Below are positions 27,208 through 38,498 of a stretch of DNA of 64,000 nt, piece after piece. The notes under the pieces were generated by a model. That model ran no database searches and was not told where the DNA came from. It saw only the letters and a program-made list of their open reading frames with translations. The position numbers were made by a program, and so were the translations under genes. Origin of the DNA: Chrysomallon squamiferum (lineage: Eukaryota > Mollusca > Gastropoda > Neomphalida > Peltospiridae); the NCBI GenBank assembly GCA_012295275.1, contig CM022678.1, positions 8,369,632-8,433,631 of the forward strand, written 5' to 3'. The first letter of the stretch is position 1; every line of letters begins with the position of its first letter.

Positions 27208-27721
27208 CTGATGATAAATGATTAGTCATTTAAAATGTTAGTAATTATGAAAGCTATCATATTATCATCATGATGAACATAATAATAAATTAAAATTGTA
27301 AAAACCATAAACAATTATCTTCATCACTTTGATGATTTATATCAGTAAAATTATAATAAGTAATTATTACACCATCGTCATCCTGATGATAAATGATTGA
27401 AACTCAGATAATAAAATTAGAATTATGAAAGAAGCTAGTTCCTTACTTTTATCATCTTGATGATTCAAGATTTAAAAGATTTAAAATTTTAATACTTACA
27501 CAAGATTTCAATTCATCATGACACATTTAAAATTTTAAAAGTAATTATGAAGGACAGTTTCAGTTTCAAAATCAATATTATGACATAACCTATTATGATG
27601 TTATTATTACTTAGCGTTTACTATTTATAGATTTCTATTACACTCTGTAAGTCAATATTCTTAGAAAAAAGAATTTAAAATTATAATAAAGAATGTGATA
27701 AACAGCATCGGTAGTTATGTC

Positions 27722-28372
27722 ACACACAATTGTGATCTGTTTTCATTATTTAGTTTTCTCTGTTTATATGAACATGTCAGTGTATATTAGAATATGAAAT
27801 AAATAGTCTATCAAGTACATTTTTATTATTTAGTTTTCTCTGTTTATATGAACATGTGAGTGTATATTAGAATATGAAATAACTAGTCAATCAAGTAAAT
27901 TTTTATTGTTTAGTTTTCTGTTTACATGAACCATGTCAGTGTATATTAGAATATGAAATAACTAGTCTATCAAGTAAATTTTTATTATTTAGTTTTCTAT
28001 GTTTACATGAATCATGTCAGTGTATATTAGAATATGAAATAACTAGTCTATCAAGTACATTTTTATTATTTAGTTTTCTATGTTTATATGAATCATGTCA
28101 GTGTATATTAGAATATGAAATAACTAGTCTATCGAGTACATTTTTATTATTTAGTTTTCTCTGTTTATATGAACCATGTCAGTGTATATTAGAATATGAA
28201 ATAACTAGTCTATCGAGTAAATTTTTATTATTTAGTTTTCTATGTTTATATGAATCATGTCAGTGTATATTAGAATATGAAATAAATAGTCTATCGAGTA
28301 AATTTTTATTATTTAGTTTTCTATGTTTATATGAATCATGTCAGTGTATATTAGAATATGAAATAAAACCAG
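27722..28372. repeat. 81-base tandem repeat in MCC intron, copy B
   Basis: Eight units of 79-81 bases with the landmark tgtatattagaatatgaaat at 27781, 27861, 27940, 28021, 28102, 28183, 28264 and 28345. The array is cut by the N gap, so the true copy number is unknown. Confidence 0.95.
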
Positions 28373-28572
28373 NNNNNNNNNNNNNNNNNNNNNNNNNNNN
28401 NNNNNNNNNNNNNNNNNNNNNNNNNNNNNNNNNNNNNNNNNNNNNNNNNNNNNNNNNNNNNNNNNNNNNNNNNNNNNNNNNNNNNNNNNNNNNNNNNNNN
28501 NNNNNNNNNNNNNNNNNNNNNNNNNNNNNNNNNNNNNNNNNNNNNNNNNNNNNNNNNNNNNNNNNNNNNNNN
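28373..28572. other. Assembly gap (200 N)
   Basis: Exactly 200 N. It interrupts the 81-base array of copy B, so the assembler probably broke on that repeat. Confidence 0.98.
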
Positions 28573-29189
28573 CTACAGCTACTGTTCCTACTGCACTCTG
28601 TTAAACTAAATAGCTGCTATTATTATTATTACTACTACTGCTAAACTAGTTATTATTACTACTGCTGCTACTACTACAACCACAGTTATGTTAACTCCTT
28701 TACCACACTACTACATTAGCTTTTATTATCACTATCCTACAAGATTATTATTATTATTATTATTATTACTCTTTCTAGTTTTTTGATGCAGTAGTAGCTG
28801 TTATTATTACTACTGCTGTTGCTGCTGCTGTTTTTGGTGCTAATTACATCTCTGTCACAAATAATAAAGAACTGAAAACTATTGTATTTACAAGATGCCA
28901 TTCAGATGTGTTATTTGTCCTCCTGTGTATGTGTATAGTAATAAAAATAAACATAATAAATCTCAAACAATATGCAAGCTTCTATTTTAATATTTTGTAT
29001 TAAAAACTATTTTTTCTGAAAAACAAAAATAATTTATTACCTAATGAGTTTCCACTCAAGGTCTTTAACTCAGAGTTGTGTCCCTTGGTGGTATAAACAA
29101 AGACTAAAGGCACCGTCAGTTTCAATCTTAAATTTAAATAAAACAGGCCTGAGTATTTTGTATAAAACATTTAATCATATAAACTGATA
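28573..29189. other. Low-complexity DNA between gap and copy B'
   Basis: CTA/TTA-rich sequence followed by ordinary AT-rich DNA. It does not match the sequence left of copy B (19300-19930). No gene seen. Confidence 0.7.
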
Positions 29190-29287
29190 ACTGCATCATT
29201 CAGATAAAAAGCTGTCATCTTGGATTATTGAAAACAGCAGACATAAACTGAATACAAGATTAAGTGATCCCAGCTGGTGATAAAATA

Positions 29288-29321
<34 letters not shown>

Positions 29322-29825
29322 AATAATAATAATAATTCACAATGTGCACAGTCTACATTAACAGAAAATAATTTAATGTCAGTGATTAAAATAAGCATAG
29401 TGTGTACAAAAATAATATTGAGCTAAATAATTCTGATTGGCTGATCTCTCTCTGAAGATTGGCTGGTTAATCATTCTGTGGTTTCATTGGTTAATCTCTA
29501 TCTATAGTCTGATTGGTTAATCAGGCTGAGATCTGATTGACTAGTTACTGACACACCCACCTGATATTAAGTTCTGAGAGAAGAATTTTCTGTGACTGCA
29601 GTACACAAATCTTTAGACCAACATCACTCATATTACACTGACTGACACATACAGACAATAACACACACCCTGGCTTCTGGCAATAAAACTAAATAATGAA
29701 ATTAAACTAATATTAAAATATTATATACATACACATAGAAAGATATATACTGACAGACTATATAGGAATATACCCATGTAAGAACACACACACCCGCACA
29801 ACACACAACTTCACATACACATTAA

Positions 29826-29861
<36 letters not shown>

Positions 29862-29997
29862 TAGATGTATTCTGTTAATAATACAAATGCTGTTGATGTT
29901 GTTGTTATAACAACTAAAGTACCACTTTTCACCAATATTTACTATTACACTTTTCATCTGAACAGTAAATGTTTTAAGTTCTGAAACTTTCTCTCAC

Positions 29998-30329
29998 CCT
30001 TAAAGCAGCAGCCAGTCTTTTAGCGAGAGCAGTTTTATCAGATAATCCATTACTAGACAGATCTAGTTCTGTGAGTCCAGTGTTTAGCGAGAGCAGTTTT
30101 ATCAGATAATCCATTACTAGACAGATCTAGTTCTGTGAGTCCAGTGTTTAGCAAAAGCAGTTTTATCAGATAATCCATTACTAGACAGATCTAGTTCTGT
30201 GAGTCCTATGTTTAGCGAGAGCAGTTTTATCAGATAATCCATTACTAGACAGATCTAGTTCTGTGAGTCCAGTGTTTTCTTCTAGAGTTGATGACAGGAG
30301 TTTCATATCAGTGGAGCCTACACTTAGCT
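29998..30329 (-). pseudogene. LRR exon with 64-base tandem repeat (copy B')
   Basis: Acceptor tttattttcag, then ELSVGSTDMKLLSSTLEEN and TGLTELDLSSNGLSDKTALA, then three more 64-base units (landmark gataatccat at 30041, 30105, 30169 and 30233 on the plus strand), ending LAAALK with donor gtgaga. Each extra unit shifts the frame, and a TAG appears in the second unit. The first and fourth units are in the same frame. Confidence 0.8.
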
Positions 30330-30589
30330 CTGAAAATAAATAAATAAATTTAAAAAATAGAAAAAATAAATAAATAAATAAATAAATAAATTTCAATAGC
30401 TCTGAAATTATAGAGAAATAAACATTTATATGAATAAAGCCAGTATAAATAAATAAATAAATAAAAAAGAAAGTTAATAAATGTTAAAAATATAATGAAA
30501 AATTTTGATTCTTGAGTATGTGCTAATGTTTCTTAGAGGAGAGAGAGAAAGAGAACGATAGTAAGAGAGAGAGAGCTAGAAAGGGAAAG

Positions 30590-30596
<7 letters not shown>

Positions 30597-30656
<60 letters not shown>

Positions 30657-30720
30657 ATGACTGAGAGATAGAAACAGAAAGAGAGAAAGAGAAAGATAGT
30701 AAGAGAGAGAGAGAGAGAGA
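30597..30720. repeat. (GA)n microsatellite
   Basis: About 56 bases of pure (GA)n at 30597-30652, then a GA-rich stretch with agagatatatgactg repeats. It lies in the intron after the DVLSNSLG exon. Confidence 0.92.
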
Positions 30721-31773
30721 TATATGACTGAGAGATAGAAACAGAAAGAGAATGAAAAGTGAAATATTGGCAGATAAAGAAAAGTTAAAAAGAAAATAAG
30801 AAGAAAGCTGAGACTTTTCAGTGTTTTGTTTTCTTTAAGAGCTGGACTGACACAGTGAGAGAAATAATCATTTCCTAGAGAATTACTCAACACATCCAAC
30901 TATTCCAGTTTACCAACAACATTTTGACTATGAAACATTTTATAACAGTACTAGAAACAAAACACTCAAGTTGTGTGTATTAGTAGTAAAAACTATTAAC
31001 ACAAATTGTTAACACTTATTTATTTGTTATTATTAAAATGCAGTTAGTAGATGACATCACAATGTTTTAACAGTAGTAATAGTATCAACAGCAGTGATAG
31101 TAGTTGAGGTAATAACAGCAATAGAACTAGTATAACAGTGGTAGTGTTGGTTGTAGTCTAGCAGTTTTATTATTAGTAACAGTAGTAGCAGCAGCAGTTG
31201 TAGCAGTAGTAGTAGTAGTAATAGCAGAAGAATTCATAGTTGTAGTATTAGTGGTAAAAGTTGTAGTATTAGTAGTAATACCACTATGTAATAATAGAAG
31301 TAAAAATAATAAAATTAACATTTGTAGTGTAAGTAGCAACAGTAGAAATAGCAGTAACAGACATAGTGGTAAACAGATATATAATTACTGTTTATAGATT
31401 TAGTGTGTTGAAAGTCACTGTTAGTAACAATTTTTAAGTAGTAGAATAATAATAGTAACAGTTGTAGAGCAGAAGTAGCAATATTAGTAAGTAACTGATA
31501 ATCCTGGACAATTACATATACTACTACTACTACTAATAATAATGATAACAATAACTATAACAATGACAATAATAATAATAGTAAGAAGAAGAAGAAGAGG
31601 AAGATGAAGGTGGTGAAGAAGAAGATGAAGAACAAGAAGAGAAAATAAGATTTTTGTTTTCACAATTAGACATATATAAATATAAAAATAATTTCTTGTT
31701 ATTGGTATAAGCATGTTGTAATAAATATGGAATTCTTTAAACTGTTTTATTATTATTATTATTGTTACTATTA

Positions 31774-31825
<52 letters not shown>

Positions 31826-31901
31826 TGTTATTATTATTATTATTATTTCTGTTATTATTATTATAAAACATTTTATAACACTTATAATTAAGATTACTCA
31901 C

Positions 31902-32027
31902 AGCACTCTCAGTGTCTGTTTTGTTGGTGGTGAGGCTAAGGAAGATCACTGTTGTGTTAGAACACATTGCCAAACACACAGCTCGGAAAGCCTGGGGTCC
32001 AAAACTGTTTCCTGATAAATTTAAAAC
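31902..32027 (-). CDS. LRR exon (copy B'), intact
   Basis: 126 bases, open, VLNLSGNSFGPQAFRAVCLA and onward. Same acceptor and gtgagt donor as the B copy. Only a few amino-acid differences, which suggests slower change than the flanking introns. Confidence 0.7.
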
Positions 32028-34229
32028 CTAGTTAAAAAATAAATAAATAAACAAAAATAAAGGTGTTAATAATTAATGAAAATATAGAATATTAAATTAT
32101 TCTGTAGGTTATAATATTAAATAAAAGAATGAAAAGAGTGATAACATGAATGTAAATATCCAATATTATGTAATTCAGTATGATTATATTTTAAATAAAT
32201 TCAAAATAATAAGAAAATTAATAAATAAATGAAAGATTGATAGATACATACATTAGACAGATAGAGGTTAGATATAAATAAATAAATAAAATAAAAATAA
32301 TCAACTGTCTACTAAAACTTGTTTTAAGAGCATTTTTATAAATTAAAACTATAAATAAATTTAAAATTATTTAAATAACTGATTCTCAAGCTATTTATGT
32401 TCAGAATTATCACAAGAGAACTTAAAGAAAGATTACATAAAATATTTTCTTTCTTTTGTTATACTTCAAAATATTACAACTTTGACAATAATTGCTAAAA
32501 AAAAACAAAGAAAAGAAAGGAAGAAAAAAGAAAGAAAACTAAAAACTTGACAAGTAGGAACAAATAAGAAATGATATATAAAGACACAGATTGAGATACA
32601 AACAGATAAGTATAGGGTAAGTACATAAATAGGTATATAGACAGATCCTCTGAAAGAAATACACACAGAAAGAAATACACATAGAAAGAAATACACACAG
32701 ACAAACAGAAAAGCAGAGAGAGATAGAAATAAAATAAATAAATAGGGAGGCAGACAGAAAGAGAAACAGACAGACAGACTAAGACACATTTACAGACATA
32801 TTTACCTGAATATTTTTTAAACATTCTAAAATCTGACTAAGTGGTAAAGCTTGTGTCAGTTTAAGTCTTGGTCTGGCTGCTTTCAACAAAAACTCGTTTC
32901 ACAAGAAGATTAATCAGTCAAATCACATGATCAAACTTTTTCTGTGGATCCATATCTTCTTTGCTGTCACCCTTACTGAAAGAAAGTTTTAAAACTAACT
33001 TCTTTTCTTTTGTCAGAGTTGTTTGAGCAGTTTGTTCACTTAATTTCTTAGACATTATTTTTACTGAATACCTCTGTCAGTGGGTGGTGGTGTTTCTGGT
33101 TTCTTTTCTAGTGTGTCTGGATGTTTCTTGGCACAGGAGTTTGAGTTTTCAGTGGTTGGTGTTGTGATGTCAGTTTGTCTTGGATCTAATGGTGGCAACT
33201 GCTGTTTCAATTTCAGTGACGTAAAACCCATTTGTCTACAAACACAAAGCTTCCTGATGTGAAACTCTATTTCCAGACTCTGTAATCAGTTTCAGAAACT
33301 GGTACATCTAAACATTCTTTAAATTTTTCAGTATTCAAACATATGTACATTTTATTTCTTTTTATTCATTAAAATTCAGACCAGACTCTTAAAATGTCAA
33401 AGAGAAAATTTGGTTTAATAATACAAGAATCATCACTTTTGAAAACATATTTATAAAAAAAAATTGATCACTTTTCATGATGTTAGAGTGCCATAAACAA
33501 TTCAGTGTGATTCTAATTATGCATAATGAAGACACATATCACAAATAAGTTTTGCATATAATCAGCTAATAACAAATATTTTCAACACTTGTGAATTAAT
33601 AAAAGCTGGTTCAATATCATGATGAAGCAATTACAGCATTATCCCATTTAGTTATATCATTATGAATGAAATATTTTAGTGAAACTAGAAAAATGAAGAC
33701 TGGTGAATATGTATAAGAATTATTTTGATAACAGTAGTAGTAGTGGAAGTAATAATAGTAATAATAATACTAATGGCAATAATGTTAATAATAATAATAA
33801 TAATAATAATAGAAGTTGAATTATAAAATTAACAATAATTATCTCAATATTAGTAGAATAATAATAAAATAAGAGATAAATGTTATCAATGATACAATAG
33901 AGATACTAAAGTACTTTTGATTTTATTCTGAGATAAAACATTTTGATTTCACATGGCATTTTGATTTAGTGTGTTGTACCACTGTGTTGTATTGTTTCTT
34001 CAGATAAAACCAGTAATCCTTTGACACTGACTGACACAAACATTTTCTTTAGTTCATCAATGGTAATTTAAATTAAGTGTTTTCTGTAATGTCTGTTTCG
34101 TTCATCTTGGTCACAGACGTTGGTCAGAATAAACACAAAGTTCTTTCACAATAATGTTTCAGTTGTACATTTTTTGAATGGTCCTAGATATTGAATAATG
34201 TCAATATTTATCTGGACTGAATTTTTAAA

Positions 34230-34495
34230 CAACAACACTGATTGGTTAATTCTAAATACTTTTGGCAGGTCATTTGTCACATTCATGATGATTGGTTTAT
34301 TACAGATCAATGGCTACTCTTTTATTACAGACACCTTGACTGGCTATTTTTAACTCTCAGATCACTATGGTTACATGATTGGTAAATAACAAACTTTTTC
34401 ACCAGTCTTGTATTACAAACACTGTGACTGGATAAGAGAACTCACAGAATTTTGTTACAATCGTAGCGATTGGTTAATTATAAATCCCAGATCTG
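34230..34495 (-). promoter_or_regulatory. CCAAT-box cluster upstream of LRR gene (copy B')
   Basis: The plus strand carries gattggttaat, gattggttta, gattggtaaata, gattggttaat and cattggttgg at spacings of about 60-85 bases, each giving CCAAT on the minus strand. A second group (gattggctgatc, gattggctggttaatc, cattggttaatc, gattggttaatc) lies at 29428-29530. Confidence 0.4.
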
Positions 34496-34675
34496 CTATA
34501 ATGAAGTCTCATTGGTTGGTGGCCTAACAGAGTCTATCTCAAGCACTTCAATTCTTTGTTTTAGCAGTTTTATCTGTCTCTCGTAGTGATCTGTCATCCC
34601 CTGTAACTGAGTCTCAGTTTCTTCATCTTGCTCTGGTGCTTCTTCTTTGCTTTATCAAACGCTGATATCAAGGCA
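34496..34675 (-). pseudogene. MCC: MCC last exon, copy B'
   Basis: Same length and same one-base frame loss as copy B. Here AKKKHQSKMKKL is open where B has a stop. After the frame change ETQLQGMTDHYERQIKLLKQ leads to NETSL and TAG. The distance to the previous exon is set by the minisatellite. Confidence 0.88.
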
Positions 34676-35124
34676 CTGGAGGCAAAATAAATAAACAAAT
34701 AAATAAAATTAGTTTATGATATTAATGCATTATGGGGGAAAATAAAGTAAAATAATGATATAATATTAGATATGTCAGTTATATTACAGAAATACTAATG
34801 CTATCATTACAAAACAAAACAAAAAGAAGATAAAAATTAGATGCAATAATTTATGTTAGAAATATATAAATGTTAATAACAACAGTATTAATAAAATTTA
34901 TTTTAATACTACACAAAAAAAATCTTCCACAAAAAATCCCAGACAATAAAAACCAATGACATTATGATAGTTTATATACTGTTTATATAATTATAATATT
35001 CAAATAATAAGTTTAGTATCAAAATGTCTCTAAATATAATTTGAAATTCCTGTTTGAAACCTGTGTGTGTGTTTGCATAGATCAATGTTTATTGTAGAAC
35101 ATGTAGATTATGCATGACATGCAT

Positions 35125-36110
35125 ACACCTGCATGTTTACCTGTTAGCTCGTTTCAGGTCACTGACAAACTCTGGTGACTGCTGATGTCTGTATGTTTAC
35201 CTGTTATGTCTGTATGTTTACCTGTTAGCTCGTTTCAGGTCACTGACAAACTCTGCTGACTGCTGATGTCTGTATGTTTACCTGTTAGCTCGTTTCAGGT
35301 CACTGACAAACTCTGGTGTCTGCTGATGTCTGTATGTTTACCTGTTATGTCTGTATGTTTACCTGTTAGCTCGTTTCAGGTCACTGACAAACTCTGCTGT
35401 CTGTTGATGTCTGTATGTTTACCTGTTAGCTCGTTTCAGATCACTGACAAACTCTGCTGACTGCTGATGTCTGTATGTTTACCTGTTATGTCTGTATGTT
35501 TACCTGTTAGCTCGTTTCAGACCACTGACAAACTCTGCTGACTGCTGATGTCTGTATGTTTACCTGTTAGCTCGTTTCAGACCACTGACAAACTCTGCTG
35601 ACTGCTGATGTCTGTATGTTTACCTGTTAGCTCGTTTCAGACCACTGACAAACTCTGCTGACTACTGATGTCTGTATGTTTACCTGTTATGTCTGTATGT
35701 TTACCTGTTAGCTCGTTTCAGACCACTGACAAACTCTGCTGACTACTGATGTCTGTATGTTTACCTGTTAGCTCGTTTCAGACCACTGACAAACTCTGCT
35801 GATGTCTGTATGTTGATTATGTCTGTATTTTTATGTCTGTATGTTTACCTGTTATGTCTGTATGTTTACCTGACAAGCTCGTTTCAGATGTCACTGACAA
35901 ACTCTGCTGTCTGCTGATGTCTGTATGTTTACCTGTTATGTCTGTATGTTTACCTGTTAGCTCGTTTCAGGTCACTGACAAACTCTGCTGTCTGCTGATG
36001 TCTGTATGTTTACCTGTTATGTCTGTATGTTTACCTGTTATGTCTGTATGTTTACCTGTTAGCTCGTTTCAGGTGACTGACAAACACTGCTGACTGCTGA
36101 TGTCTGATTT
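35125..36110 (-). repeat. MCC exon-edge minisatellite, copy B'
   Basis: Same 60-base and 21-base units as at 25765-27020 but about 13 full units in a different order. Several share a private accactgac variant, which shows local unit spreading after the duplication. Confidence 0.92.
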
Positions 36111-36246
36111 CTGAGTTTTTAGAGATTTTCTCTAGAGCAGCCACTAACTCTTGAACTCTGAATTTGAGTCGTTTTTCTCTTCTGAGCAACTCACACAGGT
36201 CCTGAGCTATTACATCATTCAATCTCAGCTCATCATCGTCATCATC
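36056..36246 (-). CDS. MCC: MCC penultimate exon, copy B'
   Basis: 191 bases, open, same acceptor and donor as B. It lacks the 24-base in-frame segment between DEL and LNDV, and has V for E and H for D in the AEFVSDLKRAN block. Confidence 0.88.
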
Positions 36247-36779
36247 CTGATGATAAATGATTAGTCATTTAAAATTTTACTAATTATGAAAGCTATCATA
36301 TTATCATCATGATGAACATAATAATAAATTAAAATTGTAAAAACCATAAACAATTATCTTCATCACTTTGATGATTTATATCAATAAAATTATAATAAGT
36401 AACTATTACACCATCATCATCATCCTGATGATAAATGATTGAAACTCAGATAATAAAATTAGAATTATGAAAGAAGCCAGTTCCTTACTTTTATCATCTT
36501 GATGATTCAAGATTTAAAAGATTTAAAATTTTAATACTTACACAAGATTTCAATTCATCATGACACATTTAAAATTTTAAAAGTAATTTTGAAGGACAGT
36601 TTCGGTTTCAAAATCAATATTATGACATAACCTATTATGATGTTATTATTACTTAGCTTTTACTATTTATAGATTTCTATTACACTCTGTAAGTCAATAT
36701 TCTTAGAAAACAGAATTTAAAATTATAATAAAGAATGTGATAAACAGCATCGGTAGTTATGTCACACACAATTGTGATC

Positions 36780-37150
36780 TGTTTTTATTATTTAGTTTTC
36801 TCTGTTTATATGAACCATGTCAGTGTATATTAGAATATGAAATAACTAGTCTATCAAGTACATTTTTATTATTTAGTTTTCTATGTTTATATGAACCATG
36901 TCAGTGTATATTAGAATATGAAATAACTATTTTTTAGTCTATCAGTACATTTACATTTTTATTATTTAGTTTTCTCTGTTTATATGAATCATGTCAGTGT
37001 ATATTAGAATATGAAATAAATAGTCTATCAAGTACATTTTTATTATTTAGTTTTCTCTGTTTATATGAACCATGTCAGTGTATATTAGAATATGAAATAA
37101 ATAGTCTATCAAGTAAATTTTTATTATTTAGTTTTCTCTGTTTATATGAA
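36780..37150. repeat. 81-base tandem repeat, copy B'
   Basis: Landmarks at about 36824, 36905, 36998 and 37079, one unit carrying a 12-base insertion. The last partial unit decays into single-copy sequence. Confidence 0.93.
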
Positions 37151-37249
37151 CATGTGAGTTGTTTAGAATGCACACATAAAATAACTAAACAGTCTATCAG
37201 TTATTTTAGTATTGTTTAGTTTTCTCTGTTTATGTGACAAATCAGAATA

Positions 37250-37734
37250 CATAATAAAATAAATGAACAGTCTATCAATTATTTATTATAATTCTGTTTT
37301 TTCTGTTTAAATCAAAGTTTAAAACACACAAAGCATGACAAATAATAAAATCAATTCTTAGACATATCTACTGTGTATGTTATTATTATATTTGGTTCCC
37401 CTGTTTTATAATAATAATATCTGTCCAACTGCTAGAAGAGATAAAGTAAGAGAAAATCACATTTCTCTTAGCCAAGTCTATGTTTATATAATTACATATA
37501 TATATATATATATATATACTATCTAACTTAGATAATCACAGAGAGTCTGTTTATTTAATTATATATATAATAAATAAAAGATAAATAAAACAGAGATAAT
37601 CTTAGAAGAGATAAAGTGATAAATAAAACAGAGATAATCACATGTTTGTGTTTGCCCAGTCTGTTTATATATATATATATATATACTATCTAACTTAGAA
37701 GAGATAAAGTGATAAATAAAACAGAGATATTCAC
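37250..37734. other. MCC intron with (TA)n tracts
   Basis: AT-rich intron with TA runs at about 37497-37518 and 37664-37684 inside a roughly 170-base partial repeat (tatactatctaacttagaagagataaag occurs at both ends). No exon seen. Confidence 0.65.
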
Positions 37735-37913
37735 ATGTTTGTGTTTGCTGTCTCTGCCCAGTCTCTGCTGGTGCTCTGAGATCTCACACTTGAGATGCTC
37801 TATCTGTACTCTGTAGACCTGCTCCTGTGACTCCTTACCACTCAGTCTCAACTCCAGACTCTCTTCTCCTTCTCCATCAAGTAGTTCTGAGCCTTCAGCT
37901 CCACCTTCTCCTC
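37735..37913 (-). pseudogene. MCC: MCC exon with one-base frame change
   Basis: Acceptor tgtttttcag, EEKVELKAQNYLMEKEK, then a frame change, then SLELRLSGKESQEQ and VYRVQIEHLKCEISEHQQ. Matches the ELKAQ-YLLEKEK-ALELKLS segment of MCC on both sides of the break. Confidence 0.82.
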
Positions 37914-38070
37914 CTGAAAAACATTTCATGTGTAAATGACAAAGTCCAAACATCGTCCTGTGAAACAAAAATTATGACAAAGTCCAAAGTGTGGTATACT
38001 GAGACTGTCTAGAATTCAGAAAATCTTTTAATATAAATGGAATAAGATACAAAAAGACCAAACTGCCAAT

Positions 38071-38110
<40 letters not shown>

Positions 38111-38263
38111 AAAAAAGAATGTACAAGTAAATGTGAGTTAACATTGCACAAGACTGGAACACAATTTTCATTACTGAATTAACAAAATTAATGGTTAATG
38201 CCTGTTTGATTAGTACCATAGAAGGTCAGATGCTTGTTTGGTGCTACATTTCATAACATTGAC

Positions 38264-38498
38264 CTTCATAGCCATCAGCTCCTGCATTAACACAGCATTT
38301 TCCAAATCCAGTCTTTGAGCTTCTGGAGTTTTCTTGGGTTCATCAAGCAGAGGATCAAAGTGTAAACTCTCCAGCTCCATGACGGTCATTCTGACCGCTG
38401 CCCGGTCATTCTTCAGTGACTGAATGTACTCACGCAGTCTCTGTTCATCCAGTTTGGTGAAGTCAGTGTCCATTCAGCTGGCTGTAGAACTGGACGTG
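38264..38498 (-). pseudogene. MCC: MCC exon with TGA near its start
   Basis: Acceptor aattgtccag, STSSSTAS, TGA, then MDTDFTKLDEQRLREYIQSL, KNDRAAVRMTVMELESLHFD and QRLDLENAVLMQELMAMK. Donor gtcaat is weak. The protein is highly conserved after the stop. Confidence 0.88.

Larger units (their letters stand above)
19930..28372. repeat. Duplicated segment, copy B
   Basis: Starts with gcatcattcagataaaaagc, which recurs at about 29193, and runs colinear with B' to the N gap. It holds the damaged leucine-rich-repeat gene and the last two MCC exons, all on the minus strand. By eye most of the sequence is above 90 percent identical to B', with many small indels, one inverted piece (20222-20478) and one scrambled piece (20945-21640). 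Confidence 0.93.
29538..33242 (-). pseudogene. Leucine-rich-repeat gene, copy B' (damaged)
   Basis: Same gene as 20222-24112. The N-terminal segment reads MGFTSLKLKQQLPPLDPRQT, then DITTPTTENSNSCAKKHPDT and PETPPPTDRGIQ, without the TGA seen in B. It then goes out of frame one base before the MSKKLSEQ segment (33055-32806). That segment has the shared TGA (32918-32920) and is two bases shorter than in B (250 versus 252). Exon 32027-31902 is open. The LRR exon DVLSNSLGNDYFSHCVSPAL is preceded by an in-frame TAG (30902-30900) where B has TAT. The LRR array exon (30329-29998) and the DLCTAVTENSSL segment (about 29620-29580) follow. Different lesions in each copy show that both are decaying independently. 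Confidence 0.6.
29190..37250. repeat. Duplicated segment, copy B'
   Basis: Direct-orientation repeat of 19930-28372. Homology ends in the 81-base array near 37150-37250, where B' continues into upstream MCC introns and exons while copy B runs into the gap. Confidence 0.93.

Noticed and set aside
25765-28372. CRISPR-like array
   Set aside because: Regular 60- and 81-base units have no unique spacers, the genome is animal, and no cas-like gene is near; these are minisatellites.
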